A DNA stretch of 10,595 bases. Origin: JAITWT01 sp964439605. Lineage in GTDB: Bacteria; Pseudomonadota; Gammaproteobacteria; Burkholderiales; Burkholderiaceae_C. Each line of letters begins with the position of its first letter. Position 1 is the first letter of the stretch. Under the pieces are notes generated by a model. It searched no databases. It had not been told where the DNA came from and saw nothing but the letters and a program-made list of their open reading frames with translations. The position numbers and the translations under genes were made by a program. Of this stretch, positions 1 to 6,743 are shown piece after piece. The stretch is taken from contig CAYTPC010000055.1 in NCBI GenBank assembly GCA_964439605.1, forward strand, positions 1 to 10,595, given 5' to 3'.

Positions 1-88
1 CAAACGCCCACGCTTATCGGCTGTATATTTTTAACGAACCCACCGCAACTTCCGTTTGCGGCGCCTGCTTCACTGCGATCAGCGAAGC
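1..88 (-). promoter_or_regulatory. rRNA operon leader (boxB-like hairpin and boxA-like element)
   Basis: On the minus strand this stretch reads as the transcribed leader of an rRNA operon whose 16S gene would lie beyond the left edge. A 6-bp stem (43-48 with 56-61, 7-nt loop) is followed by a boxA-like segment (about 27-41, reading GGTTCGTTAAAAAT) and then ACAGCCGATAAGCGTGGGCG at about 24-5. From memory, the phrase CAGCCGATAAG(C/T)GTGGGCG is characteristic of the DNA just upstream of 16S rRNA in Burkholderiales. The hairpin-then-boxA order matches NusB/NusE antitermination sites of rRNA operons. No part of the mature 16S gene is visible, so the operon itself is inferred. Confidence 0.72.
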
Positions 89-93
89 CTTGT

Positions 94-123
94 ATTATGC
101 AACAGCTTTGAAAGACCTGTCAA
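94..123 (-). promoter_or_regulatory. Strong sigma-70 promoter, probably the rRNA P promoter
   Basis: Minus-strand -35 TTGACA (118-123, exact consensus) and -10 CATAAT (94-99) are separated by 18 nt. The predicted transcription start is near 86-88, directly ahead of the leader with boxB/boxA-like elements. Upstream of the -35 is a modest A-rich patch (CTTAAAA, about 134-140) that could act as an UP element. A second -10-like octamer, TATAGAAT, lies at 265-272 on the same strand without a clear -35, so a tandem promoter is possible but weakly supported. Confidence 0.68.
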
Positions 124-402
124 CATACTCGGGTTTTAAGCGGCTGGCTTGAACATCCTTCGAAGATCAACCCACCCCTCAAACCCCACGGCGAGCCTGA
201 GGCATCACCGCGGCACAGTGTTCATTCACTCTCCGAACTGCAGAACATCTGTGCTGAGCCCGCTATTCTATACCGATTCTGGCCCCGGAATGCGCTCACG
301 CCAACCAGACCGCGCGCGCAGACTCGCTAGCCTGCATGCGTTATCGCGACGCATCGCCATGAGAGGCGTGGACAAGCGAAGGTTCAGCCTTGAAACGGCA
401 GT
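124..402. other. priA to rRNA promoter intergenic region
   Basis: About 280 nt lie between the priA stop and the rRNA-type promoter. I see no convincing gene. The open frames that cover it on either strand run into the antisense of priA and have no recognisable protein content. A 6-bp inverted repeat (336-341 with 349-354, 7-nt loop) could end priA transcription, but no U-tract follows, so I do not call it a terminator. TATAGAAT at 265-272 (minus) is a possible extra upstream promoter. Confidence 0.5.
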
Positions 403-2502
403 TCAGATCGCCTGCGGGTCGACATCGGTGAGCCAGCGCACCAGCCCTTTGCCGGCCGGGCCGCGCCGCAGTTCGTGCAGCAGCGGCAGGCTTTGCGCAA
501 GAAGGTGCTGCAGTGCCGCGCGCGAAGGGCTTTCGATGAGCATTTGCGCGCGCTCTACGTTGGCAACGCGCTGGATCGCCAGCGGCACCGCCGGGTAAAG
601 CCTCACCCGTGCGGCGTCGGGCAGGGCCTGCAGGGCCGCGCTGGCTGCTTCGAGAAAGCCCTGCGCGGCTTCCTGCGTGCGCGCATCGGCGCGCAGCAGC
701 GCCTGGAAGGCAAAGGGCGGCATGCTGGCGGTGCGGCGATCGGCGAGCTGCTGGCGCGCGAAGGCCGGGTAGTCGTTGCGGCGCAGCGCCGCAAATAGCG
801 GGTGTTGCGGATGGTGCGTCTGGATCCACATCTGCGCGCCGCTGCCCTGCCGTGTCAGCCAGGCGGCGTCGCGCCCGGCGCGTCCGGCCGATTGCATCAG
901 CAGCGCAAACAGGCGCTCGGGCGCGCGAAAGTCGCTTGAAAACAGCGCCCCATCGGGGTTGAGCGCGGCCACCAGTGTGATGCGGCGGAAATCATGGCCT
1001 TTGGCGATCATTTGCGTGCCCACGAGCACGTCAACCTCGCCGGCATGCACCGCCGCGAGCTGAGCTTGCAGCGCGCCCTGGCGGCGCGTGGTGTCGGCGT
1101 CTATGCGCGCGATGCGCACCGGCGAGCCGTCGGGCCGCGCCAGCGGCGCGAATAGTTCGCCCAAGTGTTCTTCGAGCCGCTCGGTGCCGCGCCCGACCGG
1201 CTCGATGTCGAGGTTTCCGCATTCGGGGCAGGCGCGCGGCACGCGCTCGGTGAAGCTGCAATGGTGGCAGCGCAGCGTGCGGTCTATCTTGTGGAATACG
1301 CGATAGGTGCTGCAGTATGGGCACTCGCTTTTCCAGCCGCATCCGGCGCAGGCGAGCACCGGCGCATAGCCGCGCCGATTGAGCAACAGCATGCTCTGCT
1401 CGCCGCGTGCGATGCGCTCGCCGATGGCCTGGAGCAACGCGCCGGACAGCAAGGCGCGCGACGGCGGCTGGTTCATGTCGACCAGGCGCACTTCGGGCCA
1501 GGCGGCATCGGCGATGCGCGCGGGCATCGTCAGGCGCGTGTAGCGTCCGCCCGGATCGCTGCCTTCAGGCGGACGGCTGTTGTGCCAGCTTTCGAGTGAA
1601 GGCGTGGCCGAGCCGAGCAGCACTTTGGCGCCTTCGCGCTGGCCGCGCCACACGGCCAGATCGCGCGCCGAATAGCGCGCGCCTTCCTGCTGCTTGTAGC
1701 TTGGGTCGTGTTCCTCATCCACGACGATCAGCCGCAGCCGCGGGATCGAGGCGAATACGGCCATGCGCGTGCCCAGCACGATGCGGGCGTTGCCGGTGTG
1801 CGCCGCGAGCCAGCTGGCCAGGCGCTGCGCCGGGGTCATGCCGCTGTGCATGGAAACCACCGCGCCGACGCCGAAACGCGCGCAAAAGCGCGCTTCGAGT
1901 TGGGGCGTGAGGTTGATTTCGGGCACCATGACCAGCGCCTGCGCTGTTGCATCGCGTTGCAGCAACGCGTGCACCGCGCGCAAGTAAACCTCGGTCTTGC
2001 CGCTGCCGGTGGCGCCAAACAGCAAGAAAGGGCCGGGCTGCGTTTCGAAGCTGTCGAGCGCCGCCTGCTGCTGCGCGCTCAGCGTGGGCGGATGGGTGTC
2101 CGTGGGCGCGCCGGCGGGTGCAGGCGTGGCGCGCCGCGCGAGCCGGCGCGCCAGTTGGATCGCGCTGAGTTCGCGCAATTGCGGCGGCAGCGCGGCCAGC
2201 GCCATTTCGCCGAGCGCGCGCTGGTAGTAGCGCGCCGCAAAGGCGGCCAGATCGCGCCAGCCATCCGTCAGCGGCGCCAAGGCATCAAGCGCGGCGGCCA
2301 CCGGCTTGAGCGGCGGCGCTTCAGGGGGGGACTGCGCCGGCATTTCCTGGGCATCCCAGACCACGCCGAGTACCTCGCGCCGGCCCAGCGGCACGCGCAC
2401 CAGCGTGCCCGGCGGCAAGGGAGCCGGATTCGCGTAATCAAGCCAGTCGCCCAGCGCGCTGTGTGCCGGAGTCTGTACAGCGATCTGAAGGCGCCAGTTC
2501 AT
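403..2502 (-). CDS. priA: Primosomal protein N' (replication restart helicase PriA)
   Basis: PriA is a cytoplasmic 3'-5' DNA helicase that recognises abandoned replication forks and loads DnaB through the primosome. From the ATG at 2502 it has 699 residues, normal for the family. The N-terminal 3'-DNA-binding domain covers about 1-105. Walker A GATGSGKT is at 163-170 and the DEEH box at 262-265. Eight zinc-binding cysteines (385, 388, 394, 397, 412, 415, 425, 428) form the cysteine-rich region inserted in the second helicase lobe. Motif VI QSAGRAGR is at 537-544. A TTG at 2529 would add nine residues; I prefer the ATG because the protein beginning MNWRLQIAVQ fits the family start, though neither has a clear Shine-Dalgarno sequence. 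It lies downstream of hemE on the same strand, an arrangement known in Burkholderiales, but the gap here is large. Confidence 0.96.
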   Translation of the reverse strand: MNWRLQIAVQTPAHSALGDWLDYANPAPLPPGTLVRVPLGRREVLGVVWDAQEMPAQSPPEAPPLKPVAAALDALAPLTDGWRDLAAFAARYYQRALGEMALAALPPQLRELSAIQLARRLARRATPAPAGAPTDTHPPTLSAQQQAALDSFETQPGPFLLFGATGSGKTEVYLRAVHALLQRDATAQALVMVPEINLTPQLEARFCARFGVGAVVSMHSGMTPAQRLASWLAAHTGNARIVLGTRMAVFASIPRLRLIVVDEEHDPSYKQQEGARYSARDLAVWRGQREGAKVLLGSATPSLESWHNSRPPEGSDPGGRYTRLTMPARIADAAWPEVRLVDMNQPPSRALLSGALLQAIGERIARGEQSMLLLNRRGYAPVLACAGCGWKSECPYCSTYRVFHKIDRTLRCHHCSFTERVPRACPECGNLDIEPVGRGTERLEEHLGELFAPLARPDGSPVRIARIDADTTRRQGALQAQLAAVHAGEVDVLVGTQMIAKGHDFRRITLVAALNPDGALFSSDFRAPERLFALLMQSAGRAGRDAAWLTRQGSGAQMWIQTHHPQHPLFAALRRNDYPAFARQQLADRRTASMPPFAFQALLRADARTQEAAQGFLEAASAALQALPDAARVRLYPAVPLAIQRVANVERAQMLIESPSRAALQHLLAQSLPLLHELRRGPAGKGLVRWLTDVDPQAI

Positions 2503-2938
2503 GGTCGATGAGGGTGGCTGTCTATACAACGAATGGAAGAGGCATCATCCTGCGCTCTTGAGCCTTCGCGCTTGCGGTGTGAGCGGCTTGGGTTAAAGCG
2601 ATCTGTAGCAAACGGGACTAATCCATTGATTTGCTTGAATTTTACAAATCTCCACAAGTCCTGTGGATAACTTTGTTGATAGGGCTGCCCCAACTGGCCG
2701 CCAAGCCTTGCAAACTAAGACTTTGGTGAGACTCTCCCCAAAAAGGCAAAACGAAAAACATAATACAAATCAAGGACTTATCTCGATTATCCGTCTGATG
2801 GAGACGTAGTACGTCGGTGCGGCACTTTTCTGCCTTAGGGCATCCGGCGTGTGCATAAGTCAATATTTGTCGTCTTGAGGCGTCTTTTGACACGGAGCAA
2901 AGACGATGCGAGGAATATTCAGAAATTTCCCCGGATGC
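2503..2938. other. hemE-priA intergenic region rich in inverted repeats; candidate structured RNA or regulatory element
   Basis: This 436-nt gap has about 43-47% GC over 2641-2820, against about 68% in the neighbouring genes. Frames of up to 83 codons cross it but show no family content or ribosome site, so I treat it as non-coding. It contains many inverted repeats: 2651-2656 with 2662-2667; 2701-2710 with 2716-2726 (one mismatch, one bulge); 2792-2796 with 2802-2806; 2803-2808 with 2810-2815; 2821-2824 with 2831-2834; 2881-2887 with 2899-2905; and 2834-2847 with 2931-2943. On the minus strand a T-rich run occurs at about 2740-2765. As the hemE 3'UTR or priA leader it could be a structured RNA. 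I cannot assign it to a known RNA family by eye. Confidence 0.5.
2648..2670. promoter_or_regulatory. DnaA-box palindrome upstream of priA
   Basis: The minus strand at 2662-2670 reads TTATCCACA, an exact match to the strong E. coli-type DnaA box. Facing it on the plus strand, 2648-2656 reads ATCTCCACA, 7 of 9 matches. The shared core makes a perfect inverted repeat, TCCACA-5 nt-TGTGGA (2651-2667). It sits about 150 nt upstream of priA in AT-richer DNA. It could bind DnaA as a regulator or titration site, or act simply as an RNA hairpin. There is no cluster of further boxes, so I do not call it oriC. Confidence 0.5.
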
Positions 2939-2943
2939 CTAAG
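2834..2943 (-). repeat. Long-range inverted repeat spanning the hemE stop codon
   Basis: CTTAGGGCATCCGG (2834-2847) and CCGGATGCCTAAG (2931-2943) are complementary over 13 bp with a single bulged G. They enclose 83 nt. On the minus strand the 5' arm begins in the last hemE codons and contains its TAG stop (2941-2939), so the RNA stem would fold over the end of the message. Within the loop, CGTCTTT (2881-2887) pairs exactly with AAAGACG (2899-2905). The other CGTCTT copy (2871-2876) can compete for the same partner. No U-tract follows the outer stem, so it is not a standard intrinsic terminator; 3'-end protection or attenuation is possible. Confidence 0.55.
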
Positions 2944-4048
2944 CGCCTTCACGCATGGCGCGCGAGTGCGTGCGCACTGCCTCAACCAGCGCGGTCACGT
3001 GCTCAGGCGGCGTGAACTGGCTGATGCCATGACCCAGGTTGAAGATGTGCGCCGGCCCGGCGCTGGCGGGGTCGGTGTGCGGCTTGCCGAAGCTGTGCAG
3101 CAGCCGGGCGGCTTCCTGCGTGATCCGCTCCGGCGGCGCGAATAGCACATTGGGGTCGAGGTTGCCTTGCAAGGCTTTGGCGTGCTCGCCTTCGCCCACC
3201 AGTGCGCGTGCGTGCGCCAGGTTCACGGTCCAGTCCAGCCCCAGCACCTCGCAGTCGAGCGTGCGCATATCGGCCAGCCACGGGCCGCCGCCCTTGGTGA
3301 ATACGATGCGCGGCACGCGCTGGCCGTCCGCCCCGGTGCGCTTGAGCCGCGTCAGCACCTGCTTGGTGTAGTCCAGGCTGAATGATTGGAAAACGCCGTC
3401 GGCCAGTACGCCGCCCCAGCTGTCGAACACCATCACGGCCTGCGCGCCAGCGTCGATCTGCGCGTTGAGGTAGGCGGCCACCGCTTCGGCATTGACCTGC
3501 AGCAGGCGATGCATCAGATCGGGACGGCTGTAGAGCATCGTTTTGACCAGGCGGTAGTCGCTTGAGCCTGCGCCTTCGACCATGTAGCAGGCCAGCGTCC
3601 ACGGACTGCCCGAGAAGCCGATCAGCGGAACGCGGCCGTTGAGCGCGCGGCGGATCGAAGTGACCGCGTCAAACACGTAACGCAGCCGTTCCAGATCGGG
3701 TACCGTCAGCGCCGCCACCGCCGCCTCGTCGCGCACCGGGCGCGCGAAACGCGGGCCTTCGCCTGCCTCGAAGGATAGACCCAGGCCCATCGCGTCGGGC
3801 ACGGTGAGGATGTCCGAAAACAAAATCGCCGCATCGAGCGCGAAACGGTCTAGTGGCTGCAACGTGACCTCGGTGGCCAGATCGGGATTCATCGCCATGC
3901 CCATGAAACTGCCTGCCTTGGTGCGCGTGGCCAGGTATTCCGGCAGATAGCGCCCAGCCTGCCGCATGAGCCAGATCGGGGTATGGTCGGTAGCTTGGCG
4001 CCAGCAGGCGCGCAGGAAGCTGTCGTTTTGAAGCGGTGCGAAAGACAT
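2939..4048 (-). CDS. hemE: Uroporphyrinogen III decarboxylase
   Basis: HemE converts uroporphyrinogen III to coproporphyrinogen III by four cofactor-free decarboxylations in heme synthesis. It is a cytoplasmic TIM-barrel dimer. The 369-residue product has usual length. Signature 1, PIWLMRQAGRYLPEY, is at 24-38 with the substrate-binding arginines. The catalytic aspartate is D79 in FSDILTVPDAMG. Signature 2, GFSGSPWTLACYMVEG, is at 144-159, including the conserved tyrosine Y155. The conserved C-terminal HIFNLGHGI is at 334-342. The ATG at 4048 gives the family N-terminus directly. No Shine-Dalgarno precedes it, and a -10-like CACAAT ends only 6 nt upstream, so the message may be leaderless. 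priA follows 436 nt downstream on the same strand. Confidence 0.97.
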   Translation of the reverse strand: MSFAPLQNDSFLRACWRQATDHTPIWLMRQAGRYLPEYLATRTKAGSFMGMAMNPDLATEVTLQPLDRFALDAAILFSDILTVPDAMGLGLSFEAGEGPRFARPVRDEAAVAALTVPDLERLRYVFDAVTSIRRALNGRVPLIGFSGSPWTLACYMVEGAGSSDYRLVKTMLYSRPDLMHRLLQVNAEAVAAYLNAQIDAGAQAVMVFDSWGGVLADGVFQSFSLDYTKQVLTRLKRTGADGQRVPRIVFTKGGGPWLADMRTLDCEVLGLDWTVNLAHARALVGEGEHAKALQGNLDPNVLFAPPERITQEAARLLHSFGKPHTDPASAGPAHIFNLGHGISQFTPPEHVTALVEAVRTHSRAMREGA

Positions 4049-4054
4049 CCGCGC

Positions 4055-4060
4055 ATTGTG
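4055..4060 (-). promoter_or_regulatory. Candidate -10 element of hemE (leaderless start)
   Basis: The minus strand reads TGCCACAAT just ahead of hemE. This contains -10-like CACAAT with an upstream TG as in extended -10 promoters. Only 6 nt separate it from the ATG, so transcription would start at or next to the initiation codon. The absence of a ribosome-binding site fits. The matching -35 region is poor, so this is tentative. Over the rest of 4061-4262 I found no convincing promoter for the divergent thiolase gene. Confidence 0.3.
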
Positions 4061-4262
4061 GCAGGTGACGGACGGTGGGGCACGGGTTGCGGCGCCTGTT
4101 CCTTGTCTGTTCGTTTCGTGTCAGCGCAACTCGGAGAGAATGACAAACTCATACGACGATGGTGGTGGCCGGCCGTTGTGCCAGGCGCAGGCGATCGGAA
4201 CGCACAAGGGCAAGTCCGTGCGCTTACGTTATGAATCGATGAATCGGACCCAAACCTGACAA

Positions 4263-4267
4263 AAGGA
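4263..4267 (+). promoter_or_regulatory. Ribosome-binding site of the thiolase gene
   Basis: AAGGA lies 8 nt before the ATG at 4276, a good Shine-Dalgarno match and spacing. It fixes the start of the thiolase gene. Confidence 0.75.
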
Positions 4268-4275
4268 ATACAGAG

Positions 4276-5475
4276 ATGAAAAGAGCGGCAATTGTTGCCC
4301 CCCGGCGTACGCCGGTAGGCGCCTTCGGAGGAAGTCTGCGCGGCGTGCCGGTGGAGCGCCTGGGCGCCGAGGTGGTGCGCGCCATCTTGGCCCAGACCCG
4401 CATCGACCCGCAGCGGATCGACGACGTGGTATTCGCGCAGTCGTACGCGAATGGTGAAGCCCCGTGCGTGGGGCGCTGGGTTGCGCTGGAGGCCGATCTG
4501 CCGATCAGCGTGCCGGGCATGCAGCTCGATCGCCGCTGCGGCAGCGGCCTGCAGGCGCTTGCCACCGCCGCGATGATGGTGCAGACCGGGGTCGCCGACG
4601 TGGTTGTGGCCGGCGGTGTCGAGAGCATGAGCAACGTCGAGTACTACACCACCGACATGCGCTGGGGCGCGCGCGCCGGCACGGTGAAGCTGCACGACCG
4701 GCTCGACCGCGGCCGCGAGCGCAGCCAGCCCGAGCGCCGCTTCGGGCGCATCTCGGGGATGATCGAAACGGCTGAAAACCTGGCCAAGGCCCACGGCATT
4801 ACGCGCGAAGAAGCCGACGCCTATGCGGCGCGCAGCCAGGCGCGCGCGGCGGCGGCCTGGGCGCAGGGCAAGTTCGACGCCGAAATCGTGCCGGTCAGCG
4901 TGCCGCAGCGCAAAGGCGATCCGGTGATCGTCAACCGCGACGAGGGCGTGCGCGGCGACACCACGGTGGAAAAACTCGCGGCGCTGCGTCCGCTCATGAA
5001 AGACGGCACGGTCACTGCGGGCAACGCTTCGCAGCAGAACGACGCCGCCGCCGCCTGCCTCGTGGTGGCTGAAGACAAGCTCCAGGAACTGGGCCTGGAG
5101 CCGATGGGCTACCTGGTCGGCTGGGCCGCCGCCGGCTGCGATCCGGCAACCATGGGCTTTGGCCCGGTGCCGGCGGTGCAAAAGCTGTTCGCGCGCACCG
5201 GCATGAATTTCGATCAGATGGACCTGGTCGAACTCAACGAAGCATTCGCCTGCCAGGTGCTGGCCGTGCTCAAGGGCTGGGGATGGAACGATCCGGACCG
5301 GCTCAACGTCAACGGTTCGGGCATCTCGCTGGGGCACCCGGTGGGCGCCACCGGCATGCGCATCATGACCTCGATGCTGCACGAACTCCAACGCCGCCAG
5401 GGGCGCTACGCGCTCGAAACCATGTGCATCGGCGGCGGCCAGGGGCTGGCGGCGATCTTCGAGCGCGCACGGTGA
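4276..5475 (+). CDS. Thiolase family protein (acetyl-CoA C-acyltransferase)
   Basis: Thiolases make or cleave 3-ketoacyl-CoA by a ping-pong reaction through an acyl-cysteine, in the cytoplasm. The 399-residue product has the usual length of the PhaA/AtoB/FadA-type enzymes. All catalytic landmarks are present: nucleophile C88 in DRRCGSGLQAL, VESMS at 115-119, NEAFA at 321-325, the GSGISLGHPVGATG block with H354 at 347-360, and C384 in CIGGGQG. The segment YYTTDMRWG (123-131) suits a non-FadA, proteobacterial acyltransferase branch. Whether it works in condensation or degradation, and the chain length, cannot be read from sequence. No partner beta-oxidation genes are present; the only co-directional neighbour is a CoA hydrolase/transferase gene 24 nt downstream, so the two probably form an operon. 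Confidence 0.93.
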   Translation: MKRAAIVAPRRTPVGAFGGSLRGVPVERLGAEVVRAILAQTRIDPQRIDDVVFAQSYANGEAPCVGRWVALEADLPISVPGMQLDRRCGSGLQALATAAMMVQTGVADVVVAGGVESMSNVEYYTTDMRWGARAGTVKLHDRLDRGRERSQPERRFGRISGMIETAENLAKAHGITREEADAYAARSQARAAAAWAQGKFDAEIVPVSVPQRKGDPVIVNRDEGVRGDTTVEKLAALRPLMKDGTVTAGNASQQNDAAAACLVVAEDKLQELGLEPMGYLVGWAAAGCDPATMGFGPVPAVQKLFARTGMNFDQMDLVELNEAFACQVLAVLKGWGWNDPDRLNVNGSGISLGHPVGATGMRIMTSMLHELQRRQGRYALETMCIGGGQGLAAIFERAR

Positions 5476-5499
5476 TTCGCGCCCGCAAAGCAGGCGCGC

Positions 5500-6732
5500 A
5501 TGACCACTGAAACCACACTGGAGGCGCTGGATTTTTCGGCGCTGGTGCGCCCCGGCGACCGTGTGGTTTGGGGCCAGGCCGGCGCCGAGCCTTGCGCGCT
5601 GACCGATCGCCTGGTGCAGCAGGCCGAGGCGATCGGGCCTTTTCGCGCTTTCGTCGGCATGAGCCTGTCGGACCGGATCGCCTCGGCGCAGGCGGCGCCG
5701 ATCGCGTTCCAGTCCTATTGCGCCTCGGGCGTCAATCGTGCGCTCGCCAAGGCTGGCCGGCTCGACATCCTGCCCTGCCACTATTCGCAACTTGCCGGTG
5801 CGCTCGATCCGCCCGGCGTGCTGCTGCTCCAGCTTGCCCAAGGGCCGGAGGGCTTGAGCTTCGGCACGGCGGCCGAGTATCTGGTGCCGCTGCTGAAATC
5901 GGCGCGCGTGGTGGTCGCCGAGGTCAACGCGCAATGCCCGTGGACCTTCGGCGAGACGATCGCGCCGCAGGATATCGACATCCTGGTGCGCACCGACCGG
6001 CCCTTGCTGGAACTGACCGGCCCGCCGGCCGGCGCAGCCGAGCAGGCCATCGCGCGCCACGTCGCCGGCCTGGTCGATGACGGCGCGACACTGCAATTGG
6101 GCATCGGCAGCCTGCCCGACGCGATCCTCGGGGGGCTGGCCGGTCACCGCGACCTGGGCATCCATTCCGGCGCGCTGACCGAAGGCGTGGTCGAACTGAT
6201 GCAGCGCGGCGTGATCAACAACTCCCGCAAGCGCATCGATGCGGGCGTCACGGTGGCTGGCGCGCTGTTTGGCGGCCGGCGGCTCTATGAATTCGCGCAC
6301 CGCAACCCGCAGGTGCAACTGCGTTCGACGGCGTACACGCATTCCCAGCAGACGCTGCGCGAAGTGCACGGGCTGGTGACGCTGAACGCCGCAATCGAGG
6401 TCGATCTGACAGGACAGATCAACGCCGAAGTGGCCGGCGGTGCTTATGTGGGCGCGGTCGGCGGCGCGATGGATTTCCTGCGGGGGGCGCACTCCGTGCC
6501 GGGCGGGCTGCCGATCGTCGCCTTGCCTTCCACGGCGGCTGGCGGCAAGCTCAGCCGGATCGTCGCGCAGCTATCAGGGCCGGTGAGTTCGCCGCGCGCC
6601 GATGCCGGCATCATCGTCACCGAACACGGTGTTGCCGATCTTCGTGGGCGCACCTTGCGCGAGCGCATGCGCTCGATGATCGCCATCGCGCATCCGGATT
6701 TCCGCGAGGCGCTGCAAAGCGCCTGTTCCTGA
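5500..6732 (+). CDS. Acetyl-CoA hydrolase/CoA-transferase family protein
   Basis: This 410-residue protein matches the acetyl-CoA hydrolase/4-hydroxybutyrate CoA-transferase family, two-domain cytoplasmic enzymes that hydrolyse acyl-CoA or move CoA between acids. The N-terminal domain spans about 1-190. Motif GIGSLPDAI is at 201-209, LGIHSGALTEG at 219-229, and the C-terminal block from GGAMDFLRGA (321-330) through LPSTA, SPRAD and VTEHGVADLRG to IAIAHPDFREAL (394-405) is strongly family-like. Known transferases such as AarC and AbfT have a catalytic glutamate in the H/Y-T-E motif; here the position is G224. Hydrolase or unusual chemistry is therefore possible, and I leave the substrate open. 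The ATG at 5500 is preceded by only a weak AGCAGG. The gene follows the thiolase by 24 nt and converges on lysR with an 11-nt gap and no visible terminator. Confidence 0.88.
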   Translation: MTTETTLEALDFSALVRPGDRVVWGQAGAEPCALTDRLVQQAEAIGPFRAFVGMSLSDRIASAQAAPIAFQSYCASGVNRALAKAGRLDILPCHYSQLAGALDPPGVLLLQLAQGPEGLSFGTAAEYLVPLLKSARVVVAEVNAQCPWTFGETIAPQDIDILVRTDRPLLELTGPPAGAAEQAIARHVAGLVDDGATLQLGIGSLPDAILGGLAGHRDLGIHSGALTEGVVELMQRGVINNSRKRIDAGVTVAGALFGGRRLYEFAHRNPQVQLRSTAYTHSQQTLREVHGLVTLNAAIEVDLTGQINAEVAGGAYVGAVGGAMDFLRGAHSVPGGLPIVALPSTAAGGKLSRIVAQLSGPVSSPRADAGIIVTEHGVADLRGRTLRERMRSMIAIAHPDFREALQSACS

Positions 6733-6743
6733 TCGCAGGAAAC

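Noticed and set aside
149..598. A 149-codon plus-strand open frame between the rRNA promoter and priA
   Set aside because: Its second half is antisense to priA, and the first half is serine/arginine-rich sequence with no ribosome site or family resemblance.
1708..2511. A 267-codon plus-strand open frame inside priA
   Set aside because: It is antisense to conserved helicase motifs of PriA and is arginine/glycine-rich shadow sequence.
2640..2830. The AT-richer DnaA-box region as a replication origin
   Set aside because: Only one strong and one weak box, no box cluster, and no dnaA, dnaN, rpmH or gidA nearby.
2642..2893. An 83-codon minus-strand open frame in the hemE-priA gap as a small gene
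   Set aside because: No recognisable domain and no ribosome site; its path runs through several inverted repeats, which explains the sequence better as non-coding.
2530..2938. 6S RNA or tmRNA
   Set aside because: The order of stems, central bubble and termini of 6S, and the tRNA-like ends and tag frame of tmRNA, are not seen.
3889..6492. An 867-codon minus-strand open frame across the start of hemE, the thiolase and most of the CoA hydrolase gene
   Set aside because: It is antisense to two well-supported genes, is histidine/arginine/alanine-rich low-information protein, and is expected where high-GC codon bias removes stops from the opposite strand.
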